A DNA stretch of 64,000 bases from Ornithodoros turicata (GCF_037126465.1 NC_088201.1:227422016-227486015); one strand, 5' to 3'. Positions 12,944-22,417 are shown, counted from the first letter of the stretch. Translations and numbers: made by a program. The notes: generated by a model not told the origin, from the letters alone.

Positions 12944-13740
12944 ATGTGGGTTCAGCTCCACGTCGAAGCGGACTCGACCGGACAGCTGCTTTTTACAAGC
13001 TGTACGCCGGCGGATGAGGAAGCCGTTGAACTTCCCAGAACAGTGAGCAGCGATGCTTTTCGCCAACTTGTGCTTTCAAAAATCAAGAAAACGCCGCAGG
13101 AGATCCTTACCGAAGGATTCGTGAAGATCAACATGAGGGTCATGGACTACGAGGAACATATCGGAAGTGCTCTCAGGGTCGCTGCACAGGCTTCAACTCT
13201 GATGGGTGCTGCGCAGCCTTCCGCAACCGATGCGCCCATTCGATTAGTGGAGGCACAGAGTCAGCAACTTCAGAGTCAGGAAATGTTCAATTCGGTCCTG
13301 CTCTCAGTCTGCTCCTGTTCTCCCTCACTTCAAGATGATAAAGGTAGACGTTTTTGACAATCAAACAACCAGCCCGGAAGCATGGATAACATTTTACGAG
13401 TATGCGTGTGAATGCAATCACTGGTCCACTGCCAATGACATGATAAAAACATGCGACTCTTTCTCTCTGGCATGTCAAAGAAGTGGTACGAGTTGCGCCT
13501 TCCCAAACACAGTGGCGACACCTGGTTGCAGTGGAAGGAAAGCTTCTTGAAGTCGTTTCGCGAAAATCCCATTGATAACTGGGACAAAGCAATTTTTCAC
13601 AAGTTTAGATCTGGCTCTACCCTTGACTACTTCTACGAGAAACGCAGACTGCTTCACATAGCCGAACCGAACCTTCGGGACACAGCAGTCAGTTCATTTG
13701 GTTGTGCATGGACTACCAAAGGACATGCGGACGCAAGTTT
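12944..13740 (+). pseudogene. Gypsy gag
   Basis: The frame opens at ATG 12944, right after the primer-binding site, and runs to a frameshift near 13308. It continues as KVDVFDNQTTSPEAWITFYE and then, after another shift near 13447, as KWYELRLPKHSGDTWLQWKE and DWFYEKRRLL-like text (seen as STLDYFYEKRRLLHIAEPNL). The 'W..F..YA..N.W' and 'Y..KRRLL' patterns are characteristic of Gypsy gag in arthropods. No CCHC knuckle is preserved. Confidence 0.75.
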
Positions 13741-13902
13741 TAGTGAGGGCGGCAACAGCCGTCGAGAGTCTCCCTGCCTTAAGGATTTGAACACCCGACA
13801 CTACCTCTCACCACCCCTGGATACTGCACTTCGTTCCCACAAAACTGCGACACCCCTCCGAAGAACGGAACCAGTGGACAAGCCACAAGTAAAGGACTAC
13901 GC

Positions 13903-14214
13903 TTGTCCCGGGCAACTCAATACTGCGACAAGCGACAATCTTCAAACTACACGCGGAGAAAATTTAAACGAATAAACGAGGGTGCGCAGTCCCACCCGAC
14001 GACACCAAAGCAGACTGGTTTTCTTCTTCACACTAATCTTCTATTCATCAAAGTCATCGTGAATGGCCATCCCATTAAGACATTCCTCGACACAGGAGCG
14101 TCCATTTCTGTCATTAACATATACAAAGTCGATCCTGCTCAACTGGAAGACCTGTCGTACAAGCATATGATGGTCGTACAATCTTACATGACACATGGGC
14201 CGATATTACACTGA
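13903..14214 (+). pseudogene. Gypsy aspartic protease
   Basis: Within this frame the segment IKTFLDTGASISVIN holds the retropepsin DTG motif. It follows gag and precedes RT, as expected for a Gypsy pol. The frame breaks at 14214, before the second protease motif. Confidence 0.8.
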
Positions 14215-14599
14215 CGTTCCAGGAAAGAATTGTCTCACTCCATGCCTTGGTAATGCCTGATGTCCAGTATGAGTTTCTCTTCTCACGACCTGGCATGAAA
14301 ACTCTCAAGATGAACCTCTCCTCGGATGACAAGGTACTCGTCGACCCACGGGAAGACATTAAACCAGTACTATGCCTTCAGGACGCAGAGGGCATCAAGC
14401 AAGCCTACCCTGATCTGTTCTGTCCACAGGGTTACCCTCCAGCTATGAAGAATTTTGCTGTTCCATTTAAGCTCACTGACACAACAGCAATCAAACAAAA
14501 ACCGTATCCCATGTCTAGAGACAAGAAAAAGTGGCTTGCGCAGGAGCTGGACAATAAGCTGGAGTTACCAGACACTCTACTTCCCATTTTCCATCCCCA

Positions 14600-15079
14600 G
14601 TGACCATAGTACCAAAGGAAGACGGTTCCTTGCGCTTATGCACGGACTACAGGAAAATTAACAATCAAACGGAGCTCGTCCCGTACCCAATGCCACGAAT
14701 AGACGACATCATCAATGAAACTGGTAGGCCTTCCCTTTTCTCTCGAATCGATTTGGCAAAGGGTTTCTGGCAAATTCCACTGACTGAAGACACTAAGCAG
14801 TATACAGCATTTGCAACCTTCAACGGCCTATATGAGTACAACAGATTGCAATTCGGGTGGAAAAATTCTCCCGCCTGGTTCCAGAAAATGATGGATGAAG
14901 TTTTGCAGCCTTTTCTAGGAAAGTTCTGTCAAGTGTACATCGACGACGTTTTGGTCTACTCCAAATCGACTTCGGATCATCACAATCATCTGCATCAAGT
15001 GTTGCAGGCACTTTGCAAAGCTTCGCTTAAAGTCAACTTTAAGAAAAGTCAAGTTTCAAGCACCAGGTCACCTTCTTAG
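14600..15079 (+). pseudogene. Gypsy reverse transcriptase
   Basis: A 159-codon frame covers the RT fingers and palm: VPKEDGSLRLCTDYRKIN, FSRIDLAKGFWQIPL, NRLQFGWKNSPAWFQKMM and the catalytic box CQVYIDDVLVYS with YIDD. These are the standard Gypsy RT blocks. Upstream, the frame 14247-14603 carries the RT lead-in. The frame breaks near 15060, and the thumb continues in other frames (VFDIDSYTKATKAESIARIS). Confidence 0.9.
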
Positions 15080-15165
15080 GACGCGTATTTGATATTGATA
15101 GCTACACAAAGGCGACAAAAGCAGAGTCCATAGCACGGATATCTCAGCTTGCCAAGCCACACAAT

Positions 15166-15562
15166 TTGCACTCGCTTCGTGTTTTTCTTGGTCTGGCTGG
15201 ACATTTCCGCGCGTTCATCAAAGGCTACGCTAGGAAAACAAAGTGTCTGACTATTCTAACACAGAAAGATGTGCCCTTCGTATGGTCAGCAGAATGCAAA
15301 GCTGCGTACAACCATTTGGTTACTGCCATATCCTCCGATCCAGTCCTTACGCTACCAAACTTCGAACTTCCCTTTCGAACTACGTACTGACGCGTCCTAC
15401 TATGGAACCGGCGCTGTACTCTATCAGCCCAACTGTACCGCATCTACTCAGCAACAATTGCATGTGACAGGATACTACTCCAACACCTTTACTAAAGCTG
15501 AACTCAACTATTCCGCGACTGAAAAGGAAACGCTTGCAGTCCTCGTTGCCTTTAGTATAGTA
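15166..15562 (+). pseudogene. Gypsy RT thumb and RNase H, first part
   Basis: The frame starting near 15166 reads HSLRVFLGLAGHFRAFIKGY (thumb). After a frameshift near 15380 comes the RNase H start LRTDASYYGTGAVLYQ, with the first catalytic Asp, and NYSATEKETLAVLVAF, with the conserved Glu. The hairpin insertion begins right after this point. Confidence 0.85.
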
Positions 15563-15850
15563 GATGGGTAGAAATCCAGCGAACCGGTAGAGAGGTAGGA
15601 AGGGAGCTGCCTCAGGACAGAAGCCGCCGATATTTCGAACAGAGACTGTTCTTCTGGGCACCGTCCTCATCATTGGCATGGTACTTAAAGGGTTAGTTGT
15701 GACGTGTTTAAAGGTTCATGCGAATTAGGGGTCAACAGCCCGGAGGGAAGAAAGGGCCCGTACGGACCCTTTCTTCCCTGCGGGCTGTTGACCCACAATT
15801 CGCATGAACCTTTAAACACGTCACAACTAACCCTTTAAATACCATGCCAA
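15562..15850. mobile_element. Hairpin insertion inside Gypsy RNase H
   Basis: The interval interrupts the Gypsy frame. Its left 90 bp matches, in reverse orientation, the tail and arm of the foldback element at 10421. The rest is a long inverted repeat: ttaaagggttagttgtgacgtgtttaaaggttcatgcgaatt at 15687-15728 pairs with its complement at about 15787-15837, and gaagaaagggcccgta pairs across the centre near 15755-15760. Gypsy RNase H coding resumes at about 15860. No clear target duplication was found. Confidence 0.75.
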
Positions 15851-15854
15851 CTAC

Positions 15855-16228
15855 GCAGGACATTACGTCTAAATATATATTGACCACAAGCCCTTGGTGA
15901 GCATCCTTGGAGCTGCAAAGACTGTGTCGCAACAGATATCGCCCAGGATGCTAGCAGCCCACAGCTACTACTTAAGCTAACGACCGGAAAAGCTCAACTG
16001 CAATACTCACGTATTAAGCAGGTTGCACATGTCTTCGGCAGCTGACTAATCCTGCCCGCCTGCAGATATGTTAATGCGGGAAGCATTAAGGCGTCCTTCT
16101 CTAACAGCAGAAGAGATTTCTGCAGCAACACAGTGCGGTCGGGTACTATCTCACCTGTACGAAGCGATAAAAGCGGGGACACTCCACAGGCTACAGGATG
16201 CAGAATTACGAAGCTATCGGACACGTTC
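15855..16228 (+). pseudogene. Gypsy RNase H second part and linker
   Basis: Translation past the hairpin gives IDHKPLVSILGAAKTVSQQI then SPRMLAAHSYYLKL, matching the Gypsy RNase H 'TDHKPL...SPRMLRW' block. From 16068 the frame AEEISAATQCGRVLSHLYEA resembles the pre-integrase linker. This shows that the two flanks were one pol gene before the hairpin inserted. Confidence 0.7.
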
Positions 16229-16230
16229 GG

Positions 16231-17100
16231 TGTTTTTGATCGATTTATTATTGCTCAATTTGATAACACATTGCGCTAGGAGCATTCAAATATAAACTTA
16301 TTCACCATTTGTGATGTCAACTACATGATGTAAGATATTCGGTATCTGTCTCATATGTACTTAACTATGGATTTGCCTGCATATCTTCGCCAGAATGATT
16401 GTCACTCCACGTGTCACTCCACGTTGTGATTGTCAAACTCCACAGCCGGTCCTTTCTCACACTCCATGTGAACCTGCATGCCCCTTCGAGTGACATCCCT
16501 CCTGTGAGACGGTGCATGTGCTTTGCCAGACCGTGCGATGCGTTCTCTTGTCTTGTCACGCAACCTCTGCAGCTAAGCGGAGAGCTTCGCACGAGGAGGT
16601 ATATTGAATATGATGGTGATAATATATTGGTGATATTGAAGCTGGCTCTTTATTGGCTGGGAACCGGAAACGTCACGTGCCTCCAGAGCGTAGAGCTCAT
16701 GCGGATGCCGACCTCGTTTGGAAGACACACGTGTACTTAGGAACTACTCTGACAGGGTCGCCAGGGAAATTTACGAAGGAGAACAGATTCATAATAGAGG
16801 TGAAAAATGTGTCAGCAAGCCATCAGTGGACCTATTGAACAAAGAGATTAGTTATCTTCTAGAGTGTTCCTGATTGTCCTCCTTTCCTTCTCTCCTTTTC
16901 GGTTTTGCCCCCTTTGGGGAATAAAGCTTCAGTTGCTAGTCAGCGCTCTGTGTGTGCACTTGTTTCTTCTTCGTGTCCCGTCTCTGGGCTGTTTTCTACC
17001 TAGTAGAGCTCATCCCGCGAATGGACTGCAAAAGGCTACGTAGCCATGTGGTGTATGCGTGGTGGAGAGAGGCGTGCGGGTTACTTATGTTTGAAAGCAT
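16231..17100. other. No clear gene; repeat-like end with poly(A) signal
   Basis: No supportable gene. The stretch about 16640-16990 ends in a pyrimidine-rich tract, then ggggaataaagcttcagttgc (AATAAA near 16920), and looks like the 3' end of a transcribed repeat. The family is not identified. Confidence 0.35.
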
Positions 17101-17105
17101 TCATA

Positions 17106-18011
17106 CAGGGTGTTTCAAAAAACGTGTCATTCGGACTTTATAAAAAAACGGGGCGACAGAAAAATACGGGGTAATCGGCATTTGTGTGGCAACTGAATTT
17201 GCCACCTTGAAAAAATATTTTCATTTGATTTTAATTAAAATAAATTGAATTTTTTTAATTGAACTCCAAAATTTCTCAAGCCAACCTAACGTTTTTTTAC
17301 AGAATTACAGAGCCCGTAGCGAACTTAGTTAGATCCACTAAGAAATCCGCTCGATATTGCAAATGGAACTGCCCAAAAAAAGTCCCGAAATTGAGGCTTC
17401 AAAGTTTCGGGTACTCAACGGCGCACCAAATCAGACGCAAAGATTCGTGGAGAGGAGGACATGCTCCTGCCCCCATGAAAGATAGAAGGTCGAAAAAACA
17501 CAGGGCGGGAAAAAAGAGGCGGAATCATTTTTGTTTGCCGCTTATCAACGTATGGTGGAATGTCACCTGCCTTGTTATTTGCGCGTCTTGTGCTGCACGC
17601 CGGTCCGGCGATAAGCTGTTCTAGCTTCATGGGGGCAGGAGCATGTCCTGCCCTCCGCGCATTTTTCCGACTGATTTGGTGCGCTGTTGAATACCCCAAA
17701 CTCTGAAGCCTCAACTTCGGGACTTTTTTTGGGCAGTTCCATTTGCAATATCGAGCGGATTTCTTGGTGGATCTGACTAACTTCGCTACGGGCTCTCAAA
17801 TTCTGTAAAAAAAAACAAAAAAGAACGCTAGGTTGACTTGGGAAATTTTGGAGTTCAATTAAAGAAATTCAATTTATTTTAATTAAAATCAAATGAAAAT
17901 ATTTTTGCAAGATGGCAAATTCAGTTGCCACACAAGTGCCCTTACCCCGTATTTTTCCGTCGCCCCGTTTTTTTTATAAAGTCCGAATGACACGTTTTTT
18001 GAAACACCCTG
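17106..18011. mobile_element. Long foldback DNA transposon (non-autonomous)
   Basis: A 906-bp element starts CAGGGTGTTTCAAAAAACGTG and ends with the reverse complement, GAAACACCCTG, flanked by TA on both sides (17104-17105 and 18012-18013). The two arms, about 400 bp each (17106-17500 and 17600-18011), are inverted copies around a short centre near 17560, with minor divergence. Open frames inside are mirror images of each other and encode nothing recognisable. TA target and TIR form fit the Tc1/mariner group, but the transposase source is unknown. Confidence 0.85.
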
Positions 18012-18385
18012 TATATGTCACTGTGCAGGCAGAAGCCGAATGAAATGCATCTTGGGTTATTATGACCTGCGTTCGTTCATGGGGTTCCACTATTTGCGAA
18101 ATATTTGCCGACTTGTTTACGGCCCCGTTCAACGTGCAAACTTCAAAGCGTTAGTTTGTGGATTCTTGCCTCTGCGACAGTCGAATGTGGTGTTGCTAAA
18201 ATTCATGTTGTGCGCAACAGTTGAATTTCAGAACAGAAATATCCAAAGGTGGTGTTCGCCCATAAGTATGTGACCTGACATGTTATGAGCAGGCTCCTGG
18301 CCGGTGCCGCTAGCAAGAAGCTCACATACTCGTGATGTAGAAAGCTCGCCGGGAAAAATATGAATTGCAAAAGTCATAATGGCCA

Positions 18386-18631
18386 AGGACCGAGGAGCAA
18401 CCGAGCGCACGTCTGCTCTCTACGCAGCCAAGCAGCAAGTGACTGGGGCGCCACGCCGCGACTGCTACACATGCGTGCGTGCGCGCGCTCCTGTGCCGTC
18501 TGCCCCGTCCGCCCACCCGACCGCGGGTGGTTTCCGTTTCACTCTCTGCTCCTTCCACCGCGTGCGCGCTCCCAGCGGTAATGAGTAGCTCCTTTGTTTC
18601 GGTTTCATTCTCGTTTCTTTGCGCGCGTTTA
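18386..18631 (+). repeat. Polinton left TIR, outer part
   Basis: From aggaccgaggagcaaccgagc to gcgcgttta this matches, in reverse complement, the right TIR at 26793-27036, with scattered mismatches and small indels. Shared landmarks include gagcaaccgagcgcacgtctgctct, cacccgaccgcgggtggtttc and cactctctgctccttccac. The TIR is then split by the pogo-like MITE and resumes at 19490. Confidence 0.85.
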
Positions 18632-19489
18632 CCGTATTTACTCGTGTAAGGTCCGCACTTTTTTTCGGAATTTTGAGGGGGTGCGGTTCTTACACGAAAC
18701 AGGCTCATCAGAACCTCAACTTCGCCACGGTAGCTAATCAAAGTAACGTAGTAATAACTCGTAATAACGGTGTAATAACTCGTCAAGCAAACTTTTACTT
18801 ACCAATGATCGCGGACCTTAATAATTGTCTTTGTCATCATCATCTTCGCTCGCAGTATCACTTGCGCTCTCGTCGTTCCCGTCAGCCCGGAGGTGGTCGT
18901 CTTTGGTGCCGTCCATGTTGTTGGAGATTCCAGTCACCTTGAAGCTCTTTACGATGGTGTCGAATGACACGGAACGCGGAATGTCCATGTGATGGGCGAT
19001 GGCGAGGGCTTTTACGCGTATCATTTCGGTTGAGACCGCATAGCCAATGCTCCTCGTCGTATTCAGTCCACAAGTTGTGCTTCGAGTCTTGGGAACTTGC
19101 ACTGTTTTCCACGGAACGCTTTTCGGTTGCGCATGGTCCCGGGGAGCTGTCCTTTCTGACGTATCCAGGAACACACACACACACTTCTCGTCGACGCCAA
19201 ATTCCCGTCCACTGCACGTTTTCCGTGCTCTTCAGCGTACTCGACGACTCATAGCTTGAATGCTGCAGTGTACGCATTGAGACGCTTCCCCATGACGCAA
19301 ACTGACGATCCTAAACTGCGGGAAATGCGTGGCAGAGCTCACGTGGAAATGACGTGGTCTAGCGTCTGCAAATGGATGGAGAGTAGTGGGTGGCGGTGGC
19401 TCCCCCTTTTCGCTTCGTTTTTTCTTTTTTTTTGTCAAAATTTTCAGCTCGAAAGTGGAGAGTGCGGGCCTTACACGAGTAAATACGAG
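18632..19489. mobile_element. pogo/Tigger-like MITE inside the Polinton left TIR
   Basis: An 858-bp insertion with TIRs CCGTATTTACTCGTGTAAGG (left) and its complement ccttacacgagtaaatacgag (right), flanked by TA at 18630-18631 and 19490-19491. The right Polinton TIR provides the uninterrupted site (gcatttatctgtacaaagg), so removing the insert plus one TA restores the repeat. The minus strand carries a fusion of transposase ends, which marks it as an internally deleted pogo-family element. Confidence 0.9.
18818..19180 (-). pseudogene. pogo/Tigger-like transposase, deleted
   Basis: The minus frame contains VSTEMIRVKALAIAHHMDIP, the second helix-turn-helix of the CENP-B-like DNA-binding region. 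It passes directly into SFKVTGISNNMDGTKDD, which resembles the conserved tail of Tigger/pogo transposases (usually CFKxCGISNALDGTEDD), and then an acidic stretch. The whole DDE catalytic domain that should separate these is missing. This is family recognition from memory. Confidence 0.7.
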
Positions 19490-19527
19490 TATCTGTATAA
19501 AGCCAGCGCGCACTGTGCTCGCGTCAT
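19490..19527 (+). promoter_or_regulatory. Polinton left TIR, inner part with TATA-like box
   Basis: tatctgtataaagccagcgcgcactgtgctcgcgtcatca matches the inner edge of the right TIR. It includes TATAAAG (about 19495-19501), 30-40 bases upstream of the first ORF, so each TIR probably carried an outward-to-inward promoter. In the right TIR the box reads TACAAAG. Confidence 0.5.
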
Positions 19528-19533
19528 CAATAC

Positions 19534-19989
19534 GTGAAGATTTTCAGCTACCACTCGTTACAAAATTGTTTCCGCACCCACGCTTCTTGGGAAGAAGTGG
19601 AGAAGGAATGTTTCAACAGAGCAGGTCCCCGCAACGAGCTCTTCATCGCTGCTTTTCGCTACGTGATAGACGTGGTAGACTTTGGCAATATAGGAGATAT
19701 CTCGTCAGGTCTGCTTCAGGAGATTGTGCGTTGGATCTATGCCCCTTACAAGAACGTCTGTATAACGGTTCCGGACAGACCCCCGGGTCTGATGAGCGAA
19801 TTAGTGAGCTTGGCCAACGCAGAATTCAACTACATCGCTGCAGACATCGTGTACCTTCTCGCTCGTGTCATCGCTCATGTCATCGCTCATATTAAGTACA
19901 CCCTGCGGAAGCAGCGACATTTGCAAGCGGTCTACATCGCGAACTTTGTCATTGATTTATTGAAATACCGTTTGGTTATCGAAATGTAA
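19534..19989 (+). CDS. Polinton-associated ORF of unknown function
   Basis: A 152-codon frame directly inside the left TIR. It opens with GTG at 19534, in a context where a single A-to-G change from ATG would explain the missing start; no in-frame ATG exists until far downstream. The protein is rich in helices, with FIAAFRYVIDVVDFGNIGDI and a hydrophobic IAADIVYLLARVIAHVIAHI segment. No motif is recognised. An anti-apoptotic Bcl-2-like fold is one idea only because related viruses sometimes carry such genes; the sequence does not show it. The frame is long and open for the region and ends in TAA. Confidence 0.5.
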   Translation: MKIFSYHSLQNCFRTHASWEEVEKECFNRAGPRNELFIAAFRYVIDVVDFGNIGDISSGLLQEIVRWIYAPYKNVCITVPDRPPGLMSELVSLANAEFNYIAADIVYLLARVIAHVIAHIKYTLRKQRHLQAVYIANFVIDLLKYRLVIEM

Positions 19990-20034
19990 CTCATTAAACA
20001 GTCCGAATAGCTTGACGGCACTCTGTGTTTTCTT

Positions 20035-20337
20035 TCACTGAAACATCTTTATTGAATAGATACAAATGAGTTGATCGATAGATGCCTGCTCTTGTTCCAC
20101 GGTCACTCGATTCACAAGGATGCTTATGGTCTCTTTTGCCCGATGCTGTACAAGGAGGGGTCGTACTGCTATACAGGCAGGTAGTTTTGCTATCGGGGAG
20201 GCTGCTGAACGGCTGCTCCTGTGTTTCATGATATGCGACGACAGCGGCTGTCGCTTCCTGAAAAACAATGGCATACAAAGAATACACTCACACGACAGAG
20301 CTGGACTACTTACATTTTGCTTCACGAAGCGGCTCAC
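20035..20337 (-). CDS. Small minus-strand Polinton ORF or terminal exon
   Basis: A minus-strand frame of about 100 codons ends at TGA just before a poly(A) signal (AATAAA, complement of 20048-20053). A tract TTGTTTTTCAG just upstream of GAAGCGACAGCC (acceptor near 20263) suggests that part may be a terminal exon of a spliced transcript. The protein shows no recognisable domain and is basic. It could also be non-coding. Confidence 0.3.
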   Translation of the reverse strand: MSRFVKQNVSSPALSCECILCMPLFFRKRQPLSSHIMKHRSSRSAASPIAKLPACIAVRPLLVQHRAKETISILVNRVTVEQEQASIDQLICIYSIKMFQ

Positions 20338-20559
20338 GTCGTGGATGGATGCCCCTCATGGGCTTTCGATCTATCGTTATAGTACCAGAGCGCCTCCTCC
20401 TCCTCCTCCTCACATTGCGCTGGTGGCGTCTGTACTTTGGACCCCGTGCCATGTCTTACTTGATGCCGTTGTGATATCGCATATAACGTCGACGATGACA
20501 ACCAAACGAAAAATGAAAGAAGGGTTTAATTTAACCCCAATTTGAAATAATTCTCCCTT

Positions 20560-20960
20560 TAAGTACTCGTTAATTTTGCATAATCAACATGCACTCTAAT
20601 GAAATTCTGTTATGCATGAATTCTCGCCACCCCCCGTTTTGGAATAATCTAACAAAAAATGAAAGAACGTGTTCAATTTTGAATAAAGCCAGAATAAAAT
20701 GTACTCCCCAAATCTTCCCCATTAAGCCTAATCAGAATTCATATTTGCCATAAACTCTCTTACCCCTTCCCAATTTTGACTGGTGTGGGGGATACACCAC
20801 AATTCCCCATTAAGCCTAATCAGAATTTATGTTGAACATAAATTCGCGTTCCCCCAAATTTTGAATAGAGTAGGTGATGCTCCCCCGAATTTTGAAGTTC
20901 GCGAAGCCTAATCGAACCTCATGTTAGACATGAAGTTCCTCCCCACAATTTAAAAGAATT
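20560..20960. repeat. AT-rich palindrome cluster in the Polinton centre
   Basis: Four related palindromes lie at 20601-20623, 20735-20757, 20823-20845 and 20914-20938. The third, gaatttatgttgaacataaattc, is a perfect 11-bp inverted repeat around one base. The fourth is nearly perfect, and the first two are imperfect. Copies 2-4 are preceded by aagcctaatc, and several are followed by a C-run and a(a/t)ttttga. Spacing is about 134, 88 and 91 bp. The region has no convincing gene and separates the left ORFs from the rest. Confidence 0.7.
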
Positions 20961-21154
20961 CTCCCGAGTGCACCTACGAAATAGAGGAAAAGAGGCATTA
21001 CTCAAACAACGATCTAAACACAAAAATGCACTTACCTCCTATGCAAGCAGAGGCGACATTTCGGTGGCATCGTCGACAGCATCTTTAACTGCAGATTATC
21101 CCACACTCGCTTTCATATGCAGGATCTGTGGTTTCCTATACTTCTATTGTATTG

Positions 21155-21196
21155 GGGCAGAGAGAGAAAGAAAGAGAGAGAGAGAGAGAGAGAGTC
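21155..21196 (+). repeat. GA-rich microsatellite
   Basis: A simple purine run (gagagagaaagaaagagagagag...) extends over about 40 bp. Confidence 0.9.
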
Positions 21197-21322
21197 ACGT
21201 GATGCGAAAGACGATACGCATTTATTGCGTGTCGCGTTAACATGGGATACTCGTGGTCTTCCATAAGTACCAGAATAAAGATTCTACGAACAAAAACCAC
21301 TATCGAAAAACACTCACGGTAT

Positions 21323-22022
21323 TTGACTAGCCATCCAGCGTTCAGCGAGTTCTCTCTAACCCGCTGTCTCGCTCTGTTCCACTGGTGCACCAGGGAGTAG
21401 AGAAGGTGCGCAGCTGCTCCGAAGCTTAAAGGGGCAGTGCCTTCTAGCGGTAAAGTCTGCCCCTGTAAGCTTTGGGGCACTCTGAAAAAGAGCCCTCCCT
21501 CTAGTCCCCGCTGCACAGTGATTTCTCGCCACTCCGTGGTGTACCACGCCATGAGCACTTCTGTCGTAGCTGTCTCTATGTCCTCTTCGCCTACGATGGC
21601 GAACATTTGCAAAAAATGACTCCATATCCAAGCGGGGTACATCTCCTCCCACATTGGGGATCACCTGGAAGAATAGCTGTACAGTGTATGTTACAGTGAA
21701 ACCTACAGAGGAACATTAGGTATTAGAAAGGAACTATTTCTAAACAAGAAGAGATAGAGAAACACTTACCAAATGATGGCCGACTGTGGACCAGAAGGTC
21801 CAAAATTGTCTGGAACGTGTGCAGCATTGTCTCGACGGTCTTGATTCGGGGATAGTGGACGAGGGGGTACAGGAGGATGACCATCTTATAGTACAGGGTT
21901 CTCACGCTCGCACTAACCCCATTTACGTCATATACATCGATTACGTAAATCTGACACTTTGCCTCTGTGACAAGACGCCGCCTTTGTTCCTCCACTATCG
22001 TGCGACAAGGAGGGGGAGGCAC
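21323..22022 (-). CDS. Possible spliced minus-strand Polinton gene
   Basis: Two minus-strand open segments are joined by good splice signals. The upstream segment (22022 to about 21772) ends at CATTTG/GTAAGTG. The downstream segment starts after CTATTCTTCCAG at 21664 and ends near 21323 at ACC/GTGAGTG. The downstream segment has long open frames in two phases (one with MWEEMYPAWIWSHFLQMF, another with GGDVPRLDMESFFANV), so the true reading frame is unsettled. Possible continuation is the exon near 20263-20047. No family is recognised. Low certainty. Confidence 0.3.
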
Positions 22023-22084
22023 AGGGGTGTTCGAGACCAGACACGTTCAAGGACTAAAAAGAGAGAGAGGAACCGCTGGCACAT

Positions 22085-22175
22085 GCTGTGTAACCGTCCC
22101 AGACGAGAAGACCCAGAGTGAGATTCGAACCTCCTACACTGGAGGCGATACACTAACCACTATACACTACTGTAT
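22085..22175 (-). repeat. tRNA-Asp-like sequence inside the Polinton
   Basis: The minus strand reads TAGTGTATAGTGGTTAGTGTATCGCCT (22151-22177 region, like the 5' half of tRNA-Asp with box A) followed by GGAGGTTCGAATCTC (box B, about 22120-22134). The stems do not pair well, so it is not a working tRNA. A SINE head or captured tRNA fragment is more likely. Confidence 0.5.
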
Positions 22176-22199
22176 GACGTTTTCATATTGCGGGGTTCA

Positions 22200-22417
22200 T
22201 GGCTACACACGTTCAAACATGTTCAAACACATCAAAACATGTTCAAACACGTTTAAGGACGTCATAGACAGTGAGAGAGAGAAACTAGTGTGACCACGGA
22301 CGACTTCGACGATTCGCCCGTGTCAGAACACTTCCAAGCATGTTCATACACTTCTTAACATGTCCAAACACGTTGACGTACGTCACAGAGAGTGAGAGGA
22401 AAAGCTTTACTATAAAT
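22200..22417 (+). repeat. Diverged direct repeats ending at a TATA-like box
   Basis: Two copies of a roughly 80-bp unit lie at about 22207-22289 and 22330-22404. Each has several acatgttcaaacac-type motifs, then acgt(c)ac/tcatagacagtgagag. A weaker copy lies near 22036-22070. The second copy ends a few bases before TATAAAT (22411-22417), upstream of the ORF at 22510, so the repeats may act as an upstream activating region. Confidence 0.5.

Larger units (their letters stand above)
12790..16230 (+). mobile_element. Ty3/Gypsy retrotransposon (decayed, 3' end missing)
   Basis: A forward Gypsy element. The end of a 5' LTR is suggested by a poly(A) signal (aataaacag near 12890) and a terminus at tcttaca just before attggcgcagccgacactg, a standard primer-binding site. 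Then come gag (from ATG 12944), protease, RT, RNase H and the linker beyond RNase H. The RNase H region is interrupted at about 15562-15850 by an unrelated hairpin insertion, after which the frame resumes. No integrase or 3' LTR is seen. Multiple frameshifts make it inactive. Confidence 0.85.

Noticed and set aside
17259..17799. Several 70-120-codon frames on both strands
   Set aside because: They are mirror images produced by the foldback arms of one transposon.
18360..18588. Overlapping plus-strand frames in the left TIR
   Set aside because: Repeated in the right TIR in inverted form with indels that change frame; TIR sequence, not a gene.
20120..20545. 141-codon plus-strand frame within the Polinton
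   Set aside because: Opposite strand to a frame ending at a poly(A) signal; contains a proline run from a CTC-repeat and no domain.
22085..22175. Functional tRNA gene on the minus strand
   Set aside because: Box A and B are present but the acceptor and T stems do not pair; kept only as tRNA-like.
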